Below, piece by piece: positions 1 to 6,488 of a stretch of 9,767 nucleotides of DNA; positions within the stretch are counted from its first letter, which is position 1, and each line of letters opens with the position of its first letter. The notes under the pieces are model-generated. The model was given only the letters and a program-made list of their open reading frames with translations. It ran no database searches and was not told where the DNA came from. The position numbers and the translations under genes were made by a program. Origin of the DNA: Archangium sp. (GTDB lineage: Bacteria > Myxococcota > Myxococcia > Myxococcales > Myxococcaceae); NCBI GenBank assembly GCA_016793585.1, contig JAEUJR010000916.1, positions 1 to 9,767 on the forward strand. The letters run 5' to 3'.

Positions 1-22
1 TGACCCTCGCGGTCAGCGGTGA
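1..22 (+). other. Possible 3' end of an upstream gene
   Basis: One reading frame is open from the window edge and ends at a TGA at 20-22, three bases before the GTG of the next gene. That spacing matches the rest of the operon, so this may be the last few codons of an upstream T3SS gene. By analogy with fliF-fliG or sctJ-sctK order, an inner-membrane ring protein would be expected here. Another frame has a TGA at 1-3, which is an equally possible end. Seven codons cannot identify a protein. Confidence 0.25.
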
Positions 23-25
23 CGA

Positions 26-1477
26 GTGGAACAGTTCTTCGCGTCACTCTCGAAGCGGCAGACGATGCTGCTGTTGACCTCGTTGGCCTTTGGCGGCTCC
101 GACGCCATCGGGTCGTTCGAGCATCTCGCGCCTGAAGAAGAAGAGCTGCTCAAGCACCGTGCGCAGAGCCTGCTCCAGATTCCCCGCGACAAGCGCATTC
201 CGCTCGTCATTCAGGAGATCAAGCGCATCGTCATGGCGCGGCGTCGTCAGCTCGCCAACGCCGACCCCAAACGGCTGGCCGCGCTGCTGTCGAAGGAGCG
301 TGGCGCGATGGTCGAGGTCGTGCTCCGCGCGCTGCCTTCGGAGATCGCCGATGCGTGCCGCGCCGAGCTTGGGCCGAGGCCGACGATCAAGCTCGCTCGC
401 GACGTTCGCCCCGACATTCTCTCGATCGTTCGTTGGAAGCTCGAAGAGGGCCTCAAGCAGGGCGCGCCCCAGGTCGGAACGTTTCGCTTCACCGATCTGC
501 TGATGATGCCGCAGCGTGAGGTTCTCTCGATCTGCGACCGCATGGGGGCGCGCGTGCTCGCGACGGCGGTGGCCGGTCTCGCAGACCCCGATCGTGAGGC
601 CTTCCTCACCAAGCTGCCTCCCGATCAGCGCGCGCTGGCGAGCAAAGCCGCCGAAGCCGGCAAGGCGCGCCGCTTGACCGAGGCTGACGCGAAGACGGTG
701 CTCGAGATCCATGGCGCGCTCGAGCAGCCTTCGACTGGGCTGCGATCGGCGGGCGCACAACGCGTGATTCGTGCCGCGGTCGCGCAGGGCGCCGAGTTCG
801 CGCAGCGCCTCGTCGAACGGCACCAGGGCGGTGAGCTGGGCAAGGTGCTGCAGCGCTGGCTGCGCGAAGAGAAGAACAAGCCAGTGAAGGGTGATGGTGG
901 AAGGCTCGACATCGTCGAGCAGATGGAGCGCCTCGCGCAGCGCGGGGTGATCGATCGGCCGCTCCGCCTGCCTCCGCCGATGAGGCCGCCCCAGCTCGCG
1001 GCTCCGCAGCCCCCCACGCTGCAGCCCGTCGTGGCGCCGCCCCCTGCCCGCCGAAGCGGTGCCAGCCCCTCCGTGGCGCTCCCGAAGCAGGAGCCCCGGC
1101 CCGAGAGCCCGCCTCCGAAACAGCCCCGTCGCGAAGGTGCCCCCGGGCCTCGCCGTGATCCCATCGCCGAGCGCAACGCCCGACGAGCGGGGGTCGCGAG
1201 CTCCCGGCCTCCGCCGTCGTCGTCATCGGTTCCTGCCAGCCGCAGCAGCGCGAACGACCCCTCGGCGTCGGGCCTGCGCCGCATCATGCGCGACGGCAAG
1301 CCGCTCGCCCGCGACCCGAATGAGACCGCCGGGCCGGCCAGGCAGCCCGCCAAACCCCTCCGCCGGGCGATGACCTCGCCAGCCGTTCAGGAGGTGCCCA
1401 AACGACGCGAGCGCGCTCCTGACGGCAGCCCGATCGTCAAAGGCTCAGGTCGTGGACCGGGCGGACGATCGAGCTAG
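26..1477 (+). CDS. FliG-like switch/sorting-platform protein in the SctK position, with long Pro/Arg-rich tail
   Basis: A 483-residue protein. Residues 7-70 resemble the FliG N-terminal domain: LSKRQTMLLL, then FEHLAPEEEELL, then IQEIKRIV. Residues 80-145 resemble the FliG middle domain (VVLRALPSEI). Residues 153-235 resemble the FliG C-terminal armadillo domain (FTDLLMMPQREVL, then REAFLTKLP, ending in DAKTVLEIHGALE). A further helical segment (245-310) ends in a similar helix, MERLAQRGVI. Residues 311-483 are a disordered tail rich in Pro, Arg and Ser, ending GRGPGGRSS, whereas FliG is usually about 330 residues. In flagella FliG joins the FliF ring to the FliM C-ring and carries torque. 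Injectisomes normally have unrelated SctK at this place, just before sctL. The likely role here is an adaptor between the inner-membrane ring and the SctQ pods. GTG at 26 is chosen because an in-frame stop (20-22) lies two codons upstream; an in-frame ATG at 65 would cut the FliG-N helix. FliG kinship is by eye; SctK is the alternative. Confidence 0.62.
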   Translation: MEQFFASLSKRQTMLLLTSLAFGGSDAIGSFEHLAPEEEELLKHRAQSLLQIPRDKRIPLVIQEIKRIVMARRRQLANADPKRLAALLSKERGAMVEVVLRALPSEIADACRAELGPRPTIKLARDVRPDILSIVRWKLEEGLKQGAPQVGTFRFTDLLMMPQREVLSICDRMGARVLATAVAGLADPDREAFLTKLPPDQRALASKAAEAGKARRLTEADAKTVLEIHGALEQPSTGLRSAGAQRVIRAAVAQGAEFAQRLVERHQGGELGKVLQRWLREEKNKPVKGDGGRLDIVEQMERLAQRGVIDRPLRLPPPMRPPQLAAPQPPTLQPVVAPPPARRSGASPSVALPKQEPRPESPPPKQPRREGAPGPRRDPIAERNARRAGVASSRPPPSSSSVPASRSSANDPSASGLRRIMRDGKPLARDPNETAGPARQPAKPLRRAMTSPAVQEVPKRRERAPDGSPIVKGSGRGPGGRSS

Positions 1478-1490
1478 AGTCGTGCGCTGA

Positions 1491-2192
1491 ATGGAAGACG
1501 AACGTCGGCCGCCCTCCCGGGTGCTCGGGAAGGTCATCAAGAGCGACAGCAGTGGTGAGCACGTTGCCGGTGTACCGGAGAAGCCGATCTTGCCTCCCCC
1601 CCGGCGCGGTGGCGTCGTCAACGCCGAGGAGTTCGAAGCGATGACCACCGCGAAACAGATCATCGCCGACGCCCAGAAGAAGGCCGAGGAGATCAAGGCC
1701 GAGGCGCTCCGTTTCAAGGAAGAGGTCTTCGCCAAGGCCCGTGAAGAGGCCAAGGCCGACGTGCAGGCTCGCGCCGCCGAAGAGCTCGCGCGCGCGAAGA
1801 TGCAGGCCGGGCAGATCGTCGCCGAGGCCGAGAAAGACGTGCTCGAGCTGGCCCTCAAGATGTCGGCGAAGATCATCGGCCGCGACCTCGAGCGTGATCC
1901 CGACGTCGTCATCGAGATCTGCGCGACCGCCATCGAGTCGGCGCGTGGCAGCAAGGCCATGGTGCTCAAGGTGCACCCCGAAGACGGCAAGGTGCTGCGC
2001 GAGAAGCGGCCCCGTCTGATGGAGCTCATCGGCCGCGCCGTCGACATCGCGATTCGTGACGACGCCGAAGTCGAGCGGGGCGGCTGCGTGATTCAGACCG
2101 AGTACGGCGTGATCGACGGGCAGATTCGCACCCAGTTCGAGATGCTCAAGAACGTGCTCATGCCCGACGGTCAGAAGAAGGAGTCGAAGTAG
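1491..2192 (+). CDS. sctL: SctL (FliH/YscL/HrpE family) ATPase stator and regulator
   Basis: A 233-residue member of the FliH/SctL family, the peripheral stalk that binds the export ATPase and tethers it to the SctQ pods. The N-terminus carries RVLGKVIKSD (10-19), similar to the short basic start of many FliH proteins, followed by a proline-rich linker (29-40). Residues 45-130 form a long Ala/Lys/Glu coiled coil with many small residues four apart. The C-terminal globular domain (about 131-222) has the family signature, including ERGGCVIQTEYGVIDGQIR (195-213). The length is typical. The start is an ATG 13 nt after the stop of the FliG-like gene, with no strong ribosome binding site, and the stop is 3 nt before sctN. 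The gene order L-N-O-P-Q is canonical. Family assignment is firm; the choice between FliH and SctL rests on the overall locus. Confidence 0.9.
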   Translation: MEDERRPPSRVLGKVIKSDSSGEHVAGVPEKPILPPPRRGGVVNAEEFEAMTTAKQIIADAQKKAEEIKAEALRFKEEVFAKAREEAKADVQARAAEELARAKMQAGQIVAEAEKDVLELALKMSAKIIGRDLERDPDVVIEICATAIESARGSKAMVLKVHPEDGKVLREKRPRLMELIGRAVDIAIRDDAEVERGGCVIQTEYGVIDGQIRTQFEMLKNVLMPDGQKKESK

Positions 2193-2195
2193 CCC

Positions 2196-3518
2196 ATGGC
2201 CATCGACCTGCGGCGGTACCACGAGCTGCTCAAGACGGCGCAGACCGTTCGGGTGCGCGGGCGCGTCACCGAGCTGACCGGTCTCGTCATCAAGGCGGCC
2301 GTGCCGAACGTTCGTATCGGCGAGGTCTGCATCATCAAGCGCGGCAACCAGTCGGTGCGCGCCGAGGTCGTCGGCTTTCAGGGCGAGCAGGTCATGCTCA
2401 TGCCGCTGGGTGAGCTCTCGGGCATAGGCCCCGACAGTGAGGTCATTCCCACCGGCCGACCGCTCACGATTCGCGCCGGTGACGGCCTGTTGGGTCGCGT
2501 ACTCAGCGGGCTGGGCGAGCCGATCGACGGCAAGCCGCTGCCGAGCGAGGGCATGCAGGACTGGGCGGTGGATCGTGACTGCCCCGATCCCTTCAAGCGC
2601 ATGCGCATCACGCGCCCGCTGCCACTCGGCGTTCGCTGCATCGACGGCCTGCTCACCGTCGGAGAGGGCCAGCGCATCGGCCTCTTCGCAGGCTCGGGCG
2701 TCGGCAAGTCGACGCTGATGGGTCAAATCGCGCGCAACACGGCCGCCGAGCTCTCTGTCATCGCGCTCATCGGTGAGCGTGGTCGCGAAGTGCTCGAGTT
2801 CATCGAAGACGCGCTCGGCGAAGAGGGCATGAAGCGCTCGGTCGTCGTCTGCGCGACCTCCGACCAACCGTCGCTCGTGCGTCTTCGCGCCGGCTATGTG
2901 GCGACGTCGATCGCCGAGTACTTCCGTGAGCGCGGCGGCAACGTGCTCTTCATGCTCGACACGGTGACGCGTCTGGCTCGAGCCCAGCGTGAGATCGGTC
3001 TCGCCATCGGTGAGCCGCCCGCACGTCAGGGCTACCCGCCGAGCGTGTTCTCGATGCTGCCGCGAATGCTCGAGCGCACGGGCAACAGCGACAAGGGCCG
3101 CTGCACTGCCATCTACACCTGCCTCGTCGCAGGCGGTGACATGGAAGAGCCCATCGCCGACGAAGTGCGCGGTATTCTCGACGGTCACTTCATTCTCAAC
3201 CGCGCCATCGGTGAACGAAACCAGTGGCCCGCGATGGACGTGCTGGCCTCCCTGTCTCGTGTGATGAGTCAGATCGCGACGCCCGAACACAAGAAGGCAG
3301 CGGGCATTCTTCGCCAGACCCTGTCGACCTACGAGAAGCAGCGCGATCTCATCCTCCTCGGCGCCTACCAGTACGGCACCGACCCGCGCACCGACTACGC
3401 GATCGACAAGTACGACCAGATCATCAACTTCTTGAAGCAGGACACGCACGACTCCACGCCGTTCGACGAGACCGTGCAGCGTCTGGTCGACATGTTCACC
3501 GACGCGCCCACCACCTGA
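2196..3518 (+). CDS. sctN: SctN (FliI/YscN family) type III secretion ATPase
   Basis: A 440-residue F1-like hexameric ATPase that sits under the export gate, releases chaperones and unfolds substrates. The N-terminal beta-barrel domain covers about 1-90. The catalytic core has Walker A AGSGVGKST (165-173), the GERGREV motif with catalytic Glu194, the Walker B strand ending at Asp255 (VLFMLD), and TRLARAQREIGLAIGEPPAR (258-277). The adenine-binding and substrate-binding C-terminal region follows VLASLSRVM (349-357). Both ATSDQP (220-225) and GYPPSVF (279-285) are present. YPPSVF is closer to injectisome SctN than to flagellar FliI, which usually has YTPSVF. The length is normal for the family and no key residue is missing. 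The ATG follows the sctL stop by 3 nt. The AAGGAG sequence inside the sctL 3' end (2178-2183) is a reasonable, slightly distant ribosome binding site. Confidence 0.97.
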   Translation: MAIDLRRYHELLKTAQTVRVRGRVTELTGLVIKAAVPNVRIGEVCIIKRGNQSVRAEVVGFQGEQVMLMPLGELSGIGPDSEVIPTGRPLTIRAGDGLLGRVLSGLGEPIDGKPLPSEGMQDWAVDRDCPDPFKRMRITRPLPLGVRCIDGLLTVGEGQRIGLFAGSGVGKSTLMGQIARNTAAELSVIALIGERGREVLEFIEDALGEEGMKRSVVVCATSDQPSLVRLRAGYVATSIAEYFRERGGNVLFMLDTVTRLARAQREIGLAIGEPPARQGYPPSVFSMLPRMLERTGNSDKGRCTAIYTCLVAGGDMEEPIADEVRGILDGHFILNRAIGERNQWPAMDVLASLSRVMSQIATPEHKKAAGILRQTLSTYEKQRDLILLGAYQYGTDPRTDYAIDKYDQIINFLKQDTHDSTPFDETVQRLVDMFTDAPTT

Positions 3519-3522
3519 CCCG

Positions 3523-3552
3523 AAGGGGTGCTAGGCTTTTCGAAGCCTTATG
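3523..3552 (+). promoter_or_regulatory. Hairpin between Shine-Dalgarno and start codon of sctO
   Basis: This is the largest intergenic gap of the operon (31 nt). A purine-rich AAGGGG (3523-3528) is followed by a perfect six-base-pair stem, AGGCTT (3533-3538) and AAGCCT (3543-3548), closing a TTCG loop. The start codon is at 3550. In linear sequence the ribosome site lies about 21 nt from the ATG, which is too far. If the stem forms, the effective spacing is only about five bases. The structure could therefore enable or tune sctO translation. There is no T-run after it, so it is not an intrinsic terminator. The function is an inference. Confidence 0.45.
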
Positions 3553-4056
3553 CCCCCGTATCGACTCCAGGCGCTCCTCGACATTCGCATCAAGGCCGAG
3601 GAGGCCGCGAAAGACGCGTTCTCTGCGGCCGTCAAAGCGCTCGAGGTCGAGAAGAAGAAGCTCGTCACGATGACGCAGGAGCTCGATCAGCGAAAGGTCG
3701 AGCGCAAGGCCAAGGTGCAGGCGTTCCTCGAAGACGTCACCAAGAAGGGCGGTGGCATCGCCGGGTTCCAGCAGATGAACCGGTTCGAGCAGCGGCTCAA
3801 AGACGAAGAGGCGCAGCTCGCGCTCGAGATCGAACGCCAGAAAGAGTCCGTCACGCAGGCCGAGAAGCTCGTCGAGCAGCGCCGCCAGGAGATGGCTGAG
3901 GCCACCGTCGAGAAGAAGGCCATCGAGAAGCACAAAGACACCTGGAAGAAGCAGGTGCGCTACGAGATGCAGCAGAAGGAAGAGATGAACCAGGAGGAGA
4001 TCGGCAACACGCTCCACCTGGCTCGCGTTCGCGCCGCGGAGAAGAAGTCATCATGA
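3550..4056 (+). CDS. sctO: SctO (FliJ/YscO family) ATPase stalk and chaperone-escort protein
   Basis: A 168-residue, almost entirely alpha-helical protein of the FliJ/SctO type. This central stalk, gamma-subunit-like, sits in the pore of the SctN hexamer and couples it to the SctV gate; it also recycles export chaperones. The N-terminus PPYRLQALLDIR (2-13) is the hallmark opening of the family, and Lys/Glu/Gln-rich heptads continue to about residue 150. The length is normal (about 150). It lies between sctN and sctP, as in both flagellar (fliI-fliJ-fliK) and injectisome clusters. The ATG at 3550 immediately precedes the conserved opening. The stop overlaps the next start in an ATGA, so sctP translation is probably coupled to it. 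Sequence conservation in this family is poor, so position and pattern carry the call. Confidence 0.88.
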   Translation: MPPYRLQALLDIRIKAEEAAKDAFSAAVKALEVEKKKLVTMTQELDQRKVERKAKVQAFLEDVTKKGGGIAGFQQMNRFEQRLKDEEAQLALEIERQKESVTQAEKLVEQRRQEMAEATVEKKAIEKHKDTWKKQVRYEMQQKEEMNQEEIGNTLHLARVRAAEKKSS

Positions 4057-5048
4057 GCCGAGTCGATGATGATCGCCAGGCAGCCCGTGCGGCAGAGCGC
4101 CAGATGGAGGCGCGCCGCAACGAGGAGCTCCAGAAGAACAAGAAGACCAACGAGCAGACGACCTTCAAGAAGCTCGTCGGTCAGCAGCAGGCCCAGGCGA
4201 ACGTGCAGCAGCGTGCCGCGGCCGAGAAAGAAGCCGACCTTGGCAAGAGCGTGATCGCGTCGCTCCTCGAGGGCGCCGAGGCGAAGCAGGCCGACGAGAC
4301 CAAGGGCAAGAAAGAGACCCAGAACGCCTTCACCTCGAAGCTGAAGACCCGCAACGCGGGCGAGAACATCACCCAGGCCACCCGCCACGACGGCGAGCAT
4401 CAGCAGAAGGTTGGTGAGGGCAGCCAGCAGCTCGATCAGCAGGGCTCGAAGCTCGCGCAGACCGACAAGGGCAACACCGCTCGTGCGCTCGACGAGCGCA
4501 AGGCCGACGCGAAGATCGGGCGCGAGGTGTTGTCTGAGAAGAGCGACTCGGCCGAGTTGAACGCGGCCGGAGCTGCCGGAGCCGGTGGTGCCCGCGGCGA
4601 GAAGGGCGACTTGAAAGCCGACGCTGACAAAGGCGGGGGCGGGCAGGGCGGCTCGGGCCAGAAGGATCAGAAGGAGCCGGCGATGCAGCCCGGCTTCCGC
4701 TTCAACCCTGCGCTGATGGCGCCCGTGCCCGTCGCCAAGCAGAAAGACGTCTCAGGCTCGGAGCGCCTTCGCAAGGTGGCCAACGAGCTCGCCCAGAAGA
4801 TCGTCGAGCGCGTGCGGGTCGGTACCAACGCCGCCGGCAAGGTCGAGTTCCAGATCGATCTTCGCAGCGACGTGCTCAAGGGCCTCTCGGTCAAGGTCTC
4901 GAGCCACAATGGCAAGATCAAGGCGGTCTTCACGGGCTCCGACAAAGACGTGCTCAAGCTGATCGAGGAGCAGAAAGAGGCGCTCACCAACGCGCTCTCG
5001 TCTCGTGGCTTGTCGCTCGAGGACTTCAAGGTCGAGGCCCGCGCGTGA
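4053..5048 (+). CDS. sctP: SctP (FliK/YscP-like) needle or hook length ruler and substrate-specificity switch
   Basis: A 331-residue protein. Residues 1-240 are hydrophilic low-complexity sequence rich in Gln, Lys, Ala, Glu and Gly, including a Gly-rich stretch (171-202), as expected for an exported molecular ruler. The C-terminal domain (about 240-331) matches the FliK/SctP switch domain: KVEFQIDLRSDVLKGLSVKV (263-282), then a charged helix (EEQKEALTNALSSRGL, 305-320), then a final strand, EDFKVEA. FliK/SctP measures the growing hook or needle and, through SctU, ends export of early substrates. The usual FliK PxxLG signature appears as DVLKGLSV. The ATG overlaps the sctO stop (ATGA), and the end overlaps the sctQ GTG. 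The C-terminal fold and position make the call likely; the ruler part has no recognisable homology. Confidence 0.82.
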   Translation: MSRVDDDRQAARAAERQMEARRNEELQKNKKTNEQTTFKKLVGQQQAQANVQQRAAAEKEADLGKSVIASLLEGAEAKQADETKGKKETQNAFTSKLKTRNAGENITQATRHDGEHQQKVGEGSQQLDQQGSKLAQTDKGNTARALDERKADAKIGREVLSEKSDSAELNAAGAAGAGGARGEKGDLKADADKGGGGQGGSGQKDQKEPAMQPGFRFNPALMAPVPVAKQKDVSGSERLRKVANELAQKIVERVRVGTNAAGKVEFQIDLRSDVLKGLSVKVSSHNGKIKAVFTGSDKDVLKLIEEQKEALTNALSSRGLSLEDFKVEARA

Positions 5049-6487
5049 GTGACGAGGGTGGCGACCGCACGATGATGATCGACATCTCGAAGATCCGGCC
5101 TCCCAAGCCGGCTTCGGGAACGCAGAACACACGGCCACCGCCGCCGCCTGCGCCACCGTCGCGTCCTCCGCCGAGTCGCGAGTGGAAGCCCTTCACCTTC
5201 GCGAACCTCGAGCGCGTGTCGAAGACGCACGGCCGACTGGCCCGCAACCTGGAGTGGATGCTGCCGAACGTGCGCTCCACGGGAGAGGTGAGCGAGTCGG
5301 TCAAGAAGCGCCTCTCGGACATGCTGGACGAGAAGATCTCGCTCCAGGCCGAGTACGTGCACTTCATTCACCCCTCGAAGCTGCGCCGCTACGTCGGCGA
5401 CCCCACCTTTCTTGGCGTGCTCGCTCCGATTCCCAACAAGGCGCGTGGGCTGCTCGAGGTCGACATCGGCCTCGCGCATTGGGCCATCGACACGTTGCTG
5501 GGCGGCACGGGCGAAGCGGTCGGCCTGCGCCCCCTCACCGACATCGAAGAAGGCGTGATGACGTTCGTGGTGCTCGAGACGCTGAAGGCCCTCGCGCCAG
5601 CGCTCGATTCGAGTCTGCCCAAGCTGCGCCTCGAGACGATCGCGCCGTCGTTCGACGCCGCCGCCGCGGTGATGCACGAAGAAGAGACGCTGGGGGTGGT
5701 GCAGCTCAAGGCCATCTTCGGTGGCCATACCGGCTACGTGCGCCTCTTCATTCCCGAGAGCGTGCTCGCCGTCGCCGAGCCTGCGGCTGATGCCCTCGTT
5801 CGCCGTCAGCGCCGCGCGGCCGACGCGGTCGAGCACGCGTCTCGCTTGTCGAACGTGAAGGTCTGGCTTCGCGCCGAGATCGGTCAGGTCGAGATCTCGT
5901 CCGGAGACCTCGCCCAGCTGCGCGAGCGCGACGTGGTGCTGGTCGATGGGCTGTCGGCGCGACCCGATCAGGGGCAGGGCGGTACGGCGAAGCTGAAGCT
6001 GGGGCTCGCGCGCACCGGCTACATCGACAGCGAGATCGCCATCGAGAACGATCGCTACACCGCCAAGGTGAATGGGTTCGTGATCGGCGCGCCGATGCCG
6101 CCTGGCGGTCCCATCGAGGGTAGCGAAGAGCAGACCCCCGAAGGTGAAGGTGACGGGGGCGAGCAGAGCGAAGAAGAGCGGATGGCGCTGGGCGACGGCC
6201 CTGACGAGTCCACCAACCCGGGAGCGGAGAGGGCTGACATGGAAGAGGGCCAGGCTGAAGGCGCCGACCTGCTGAATGACGTGCCGCTGCAGATCGCAGT
6301 CGAGATCGGGCGGCTGCCCATCACCGCCGAAGAGGTCGTCAGCCTCAAGGTCGGGCACGTGTTCGACCTGAACCGGCAGGTGGGCGAACCGCTCGATCTG
6401 TCGGTGAACGGCAAGATCGTCGCGCGCGGAGAGCTCGTCGAGATCGAAGGCAACCTCGGCATTCGCATCGTCTCGCTCGCGGGCTGA
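5045..6487 (+). CDS. sctQ: SctQ, FliM-FliN fused C-ring/pod protein with two SpoA domains
   Basis: A 480-residue protein, longer than typical SctQ (about 300-350). The N-terminus (1-48) is disordered with a polyproline run (31-43) and has no recognisable FliM-type CheY-binding motif. A FliM-middle-like domain spans about 50-245, with WAIDTLLGGTGE (146-157) and RPLTDIEEGV (162-171). SpoA1 follows at 270-345. An acidic linker of about 55 residues (358-412) precedes the FliN-like SpoA2 (412-480, VPLQIAVEIGRL to the end). In injectisomes this protein builds the cytoplasmic pods that hold SctL and SctN and sort substrates. The GTG start at 5045 overlaps the sctP stop (GTGA), implying coupling; in-frame ATGs at 5072 and 5075 are alternative starts that would lose only nine or ten residues. 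A likely internal start lies in the linker (see 6239). Confidence 0.93.
   Translation: MSDEGGDRTMMIDISKIRPPKPASGTQNTRPPPPPAPPSRPPPSREWKPFTFANLERVSKTHGRLARNLEWMLPNVRSTGEVSESVKKRLSDMLDEKISLQAEYVHFIHPSKLRRYVGDPTFLGVLAPIPNKARGLLEVDIGLAHWAIDTLLGGTGEAVGLRPLTDIEEGVMTFVVLETLKALAPALDSSLPKLRLETIAPSFDAAAAVMHEEETLGVVQLKAIFGGHTGYVRLFIPESVLAVAEPAADALVRRQRRAADAVEHASRLSNVKVWLRAEIGQVEISSGDLAQLRERDVVLVDGLSARPDQGQGGTAKLKLGLARTGYIDSEIAIENDRYTAKVNGFVIGAPMPPGGPIEGSEEQTPEGEGDGGEQSEEERMALGDGPDESTNPGAERADMEEGQAEGADLLNDVPLQIAVEIGRLPITAEEVVSLKVGHVFDLNRQVGEPLDLSVNGKIVARGELVEIEGNLGIRIVSLAG
6226..6241 (+). promoter_or_regulatory. Candidate internal ribosome binding site and start codon in sctQ
   Basis: GGAGAGGG (6226-6233) sits five bases before an in-frame ATG (6239-6241, Met399). 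It is among the better Shine-Dalgarno matches in the window and lies in the acidic linker just ahead of the FliN-like SpoA2 domain. An earlier in-frame ATG at 6182 (Met380) has a weaker purine-rich stretch before it. Internal initiation at this place is known for several sctQ genes; here it is inferred. Confidence 0.45.
6239..6487 (+). CDS. Possible SctQ-C: FliN-like SpoA2 fragment from an internal start
   Basis: An in-frame internal product of sctQ, 82 residues long, that would contain the whole FliN-like SpoA2 domain and the end of the acidic linker. In Yersinia, Salmonella SPI-2 and Shigella, sctQ genes make both the full protein and such a C-terminal fragment, and the two assemble together in the pods. 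Support here is the well-spaced purine-rich site before the ATG and its location exactly at the domain boundary. A start at 6182 would give 101 residues instead. Codon constraint alone could produce such a site by chance, so this is a prediction. Confidence 0.38.
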   Translation: MEEGQAEGADLLNDVPLQIAVEIGRLPITAEEVVSLKVGHVFDLNRQVGEPLDLSVNGKIVARGELVEIEGNLGIRIVSLAG

Positions 6488-6488
6488 C

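Noticed and set aside
1010..1260. Possible frameshift in the proline-rich tail of the FliG-like gene
   Set aside because: The frame stays open to a stop placed 13 nt before sctL, and other frames give no continuing homology, so the low-complexity tail seems genuine.
1475..1490. Promoter for sctL in the 13-nt gap after the FliG-like gene
   Set aside because: GCTAGAGT looks faintly like a -10 box, but no matching -35 element is visible and the spacing fits read-through within an operon.
1437..3449. 670-codon open frame on the minus strand opposite sctL and sctN
   Set aside because: It is a mirror of high-GC codon bias: the plus strand encodes two clearly recognised proteins throughout, and the minus-strand translation is His/Arg/Asp/Leu-rich low complexity with no family features.
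3533..3548. Intrinsic terminator after sctN
   Set aside because: The stem is perfect but only six pairs, has no following T-run, and the ATG of sctO follows directly.
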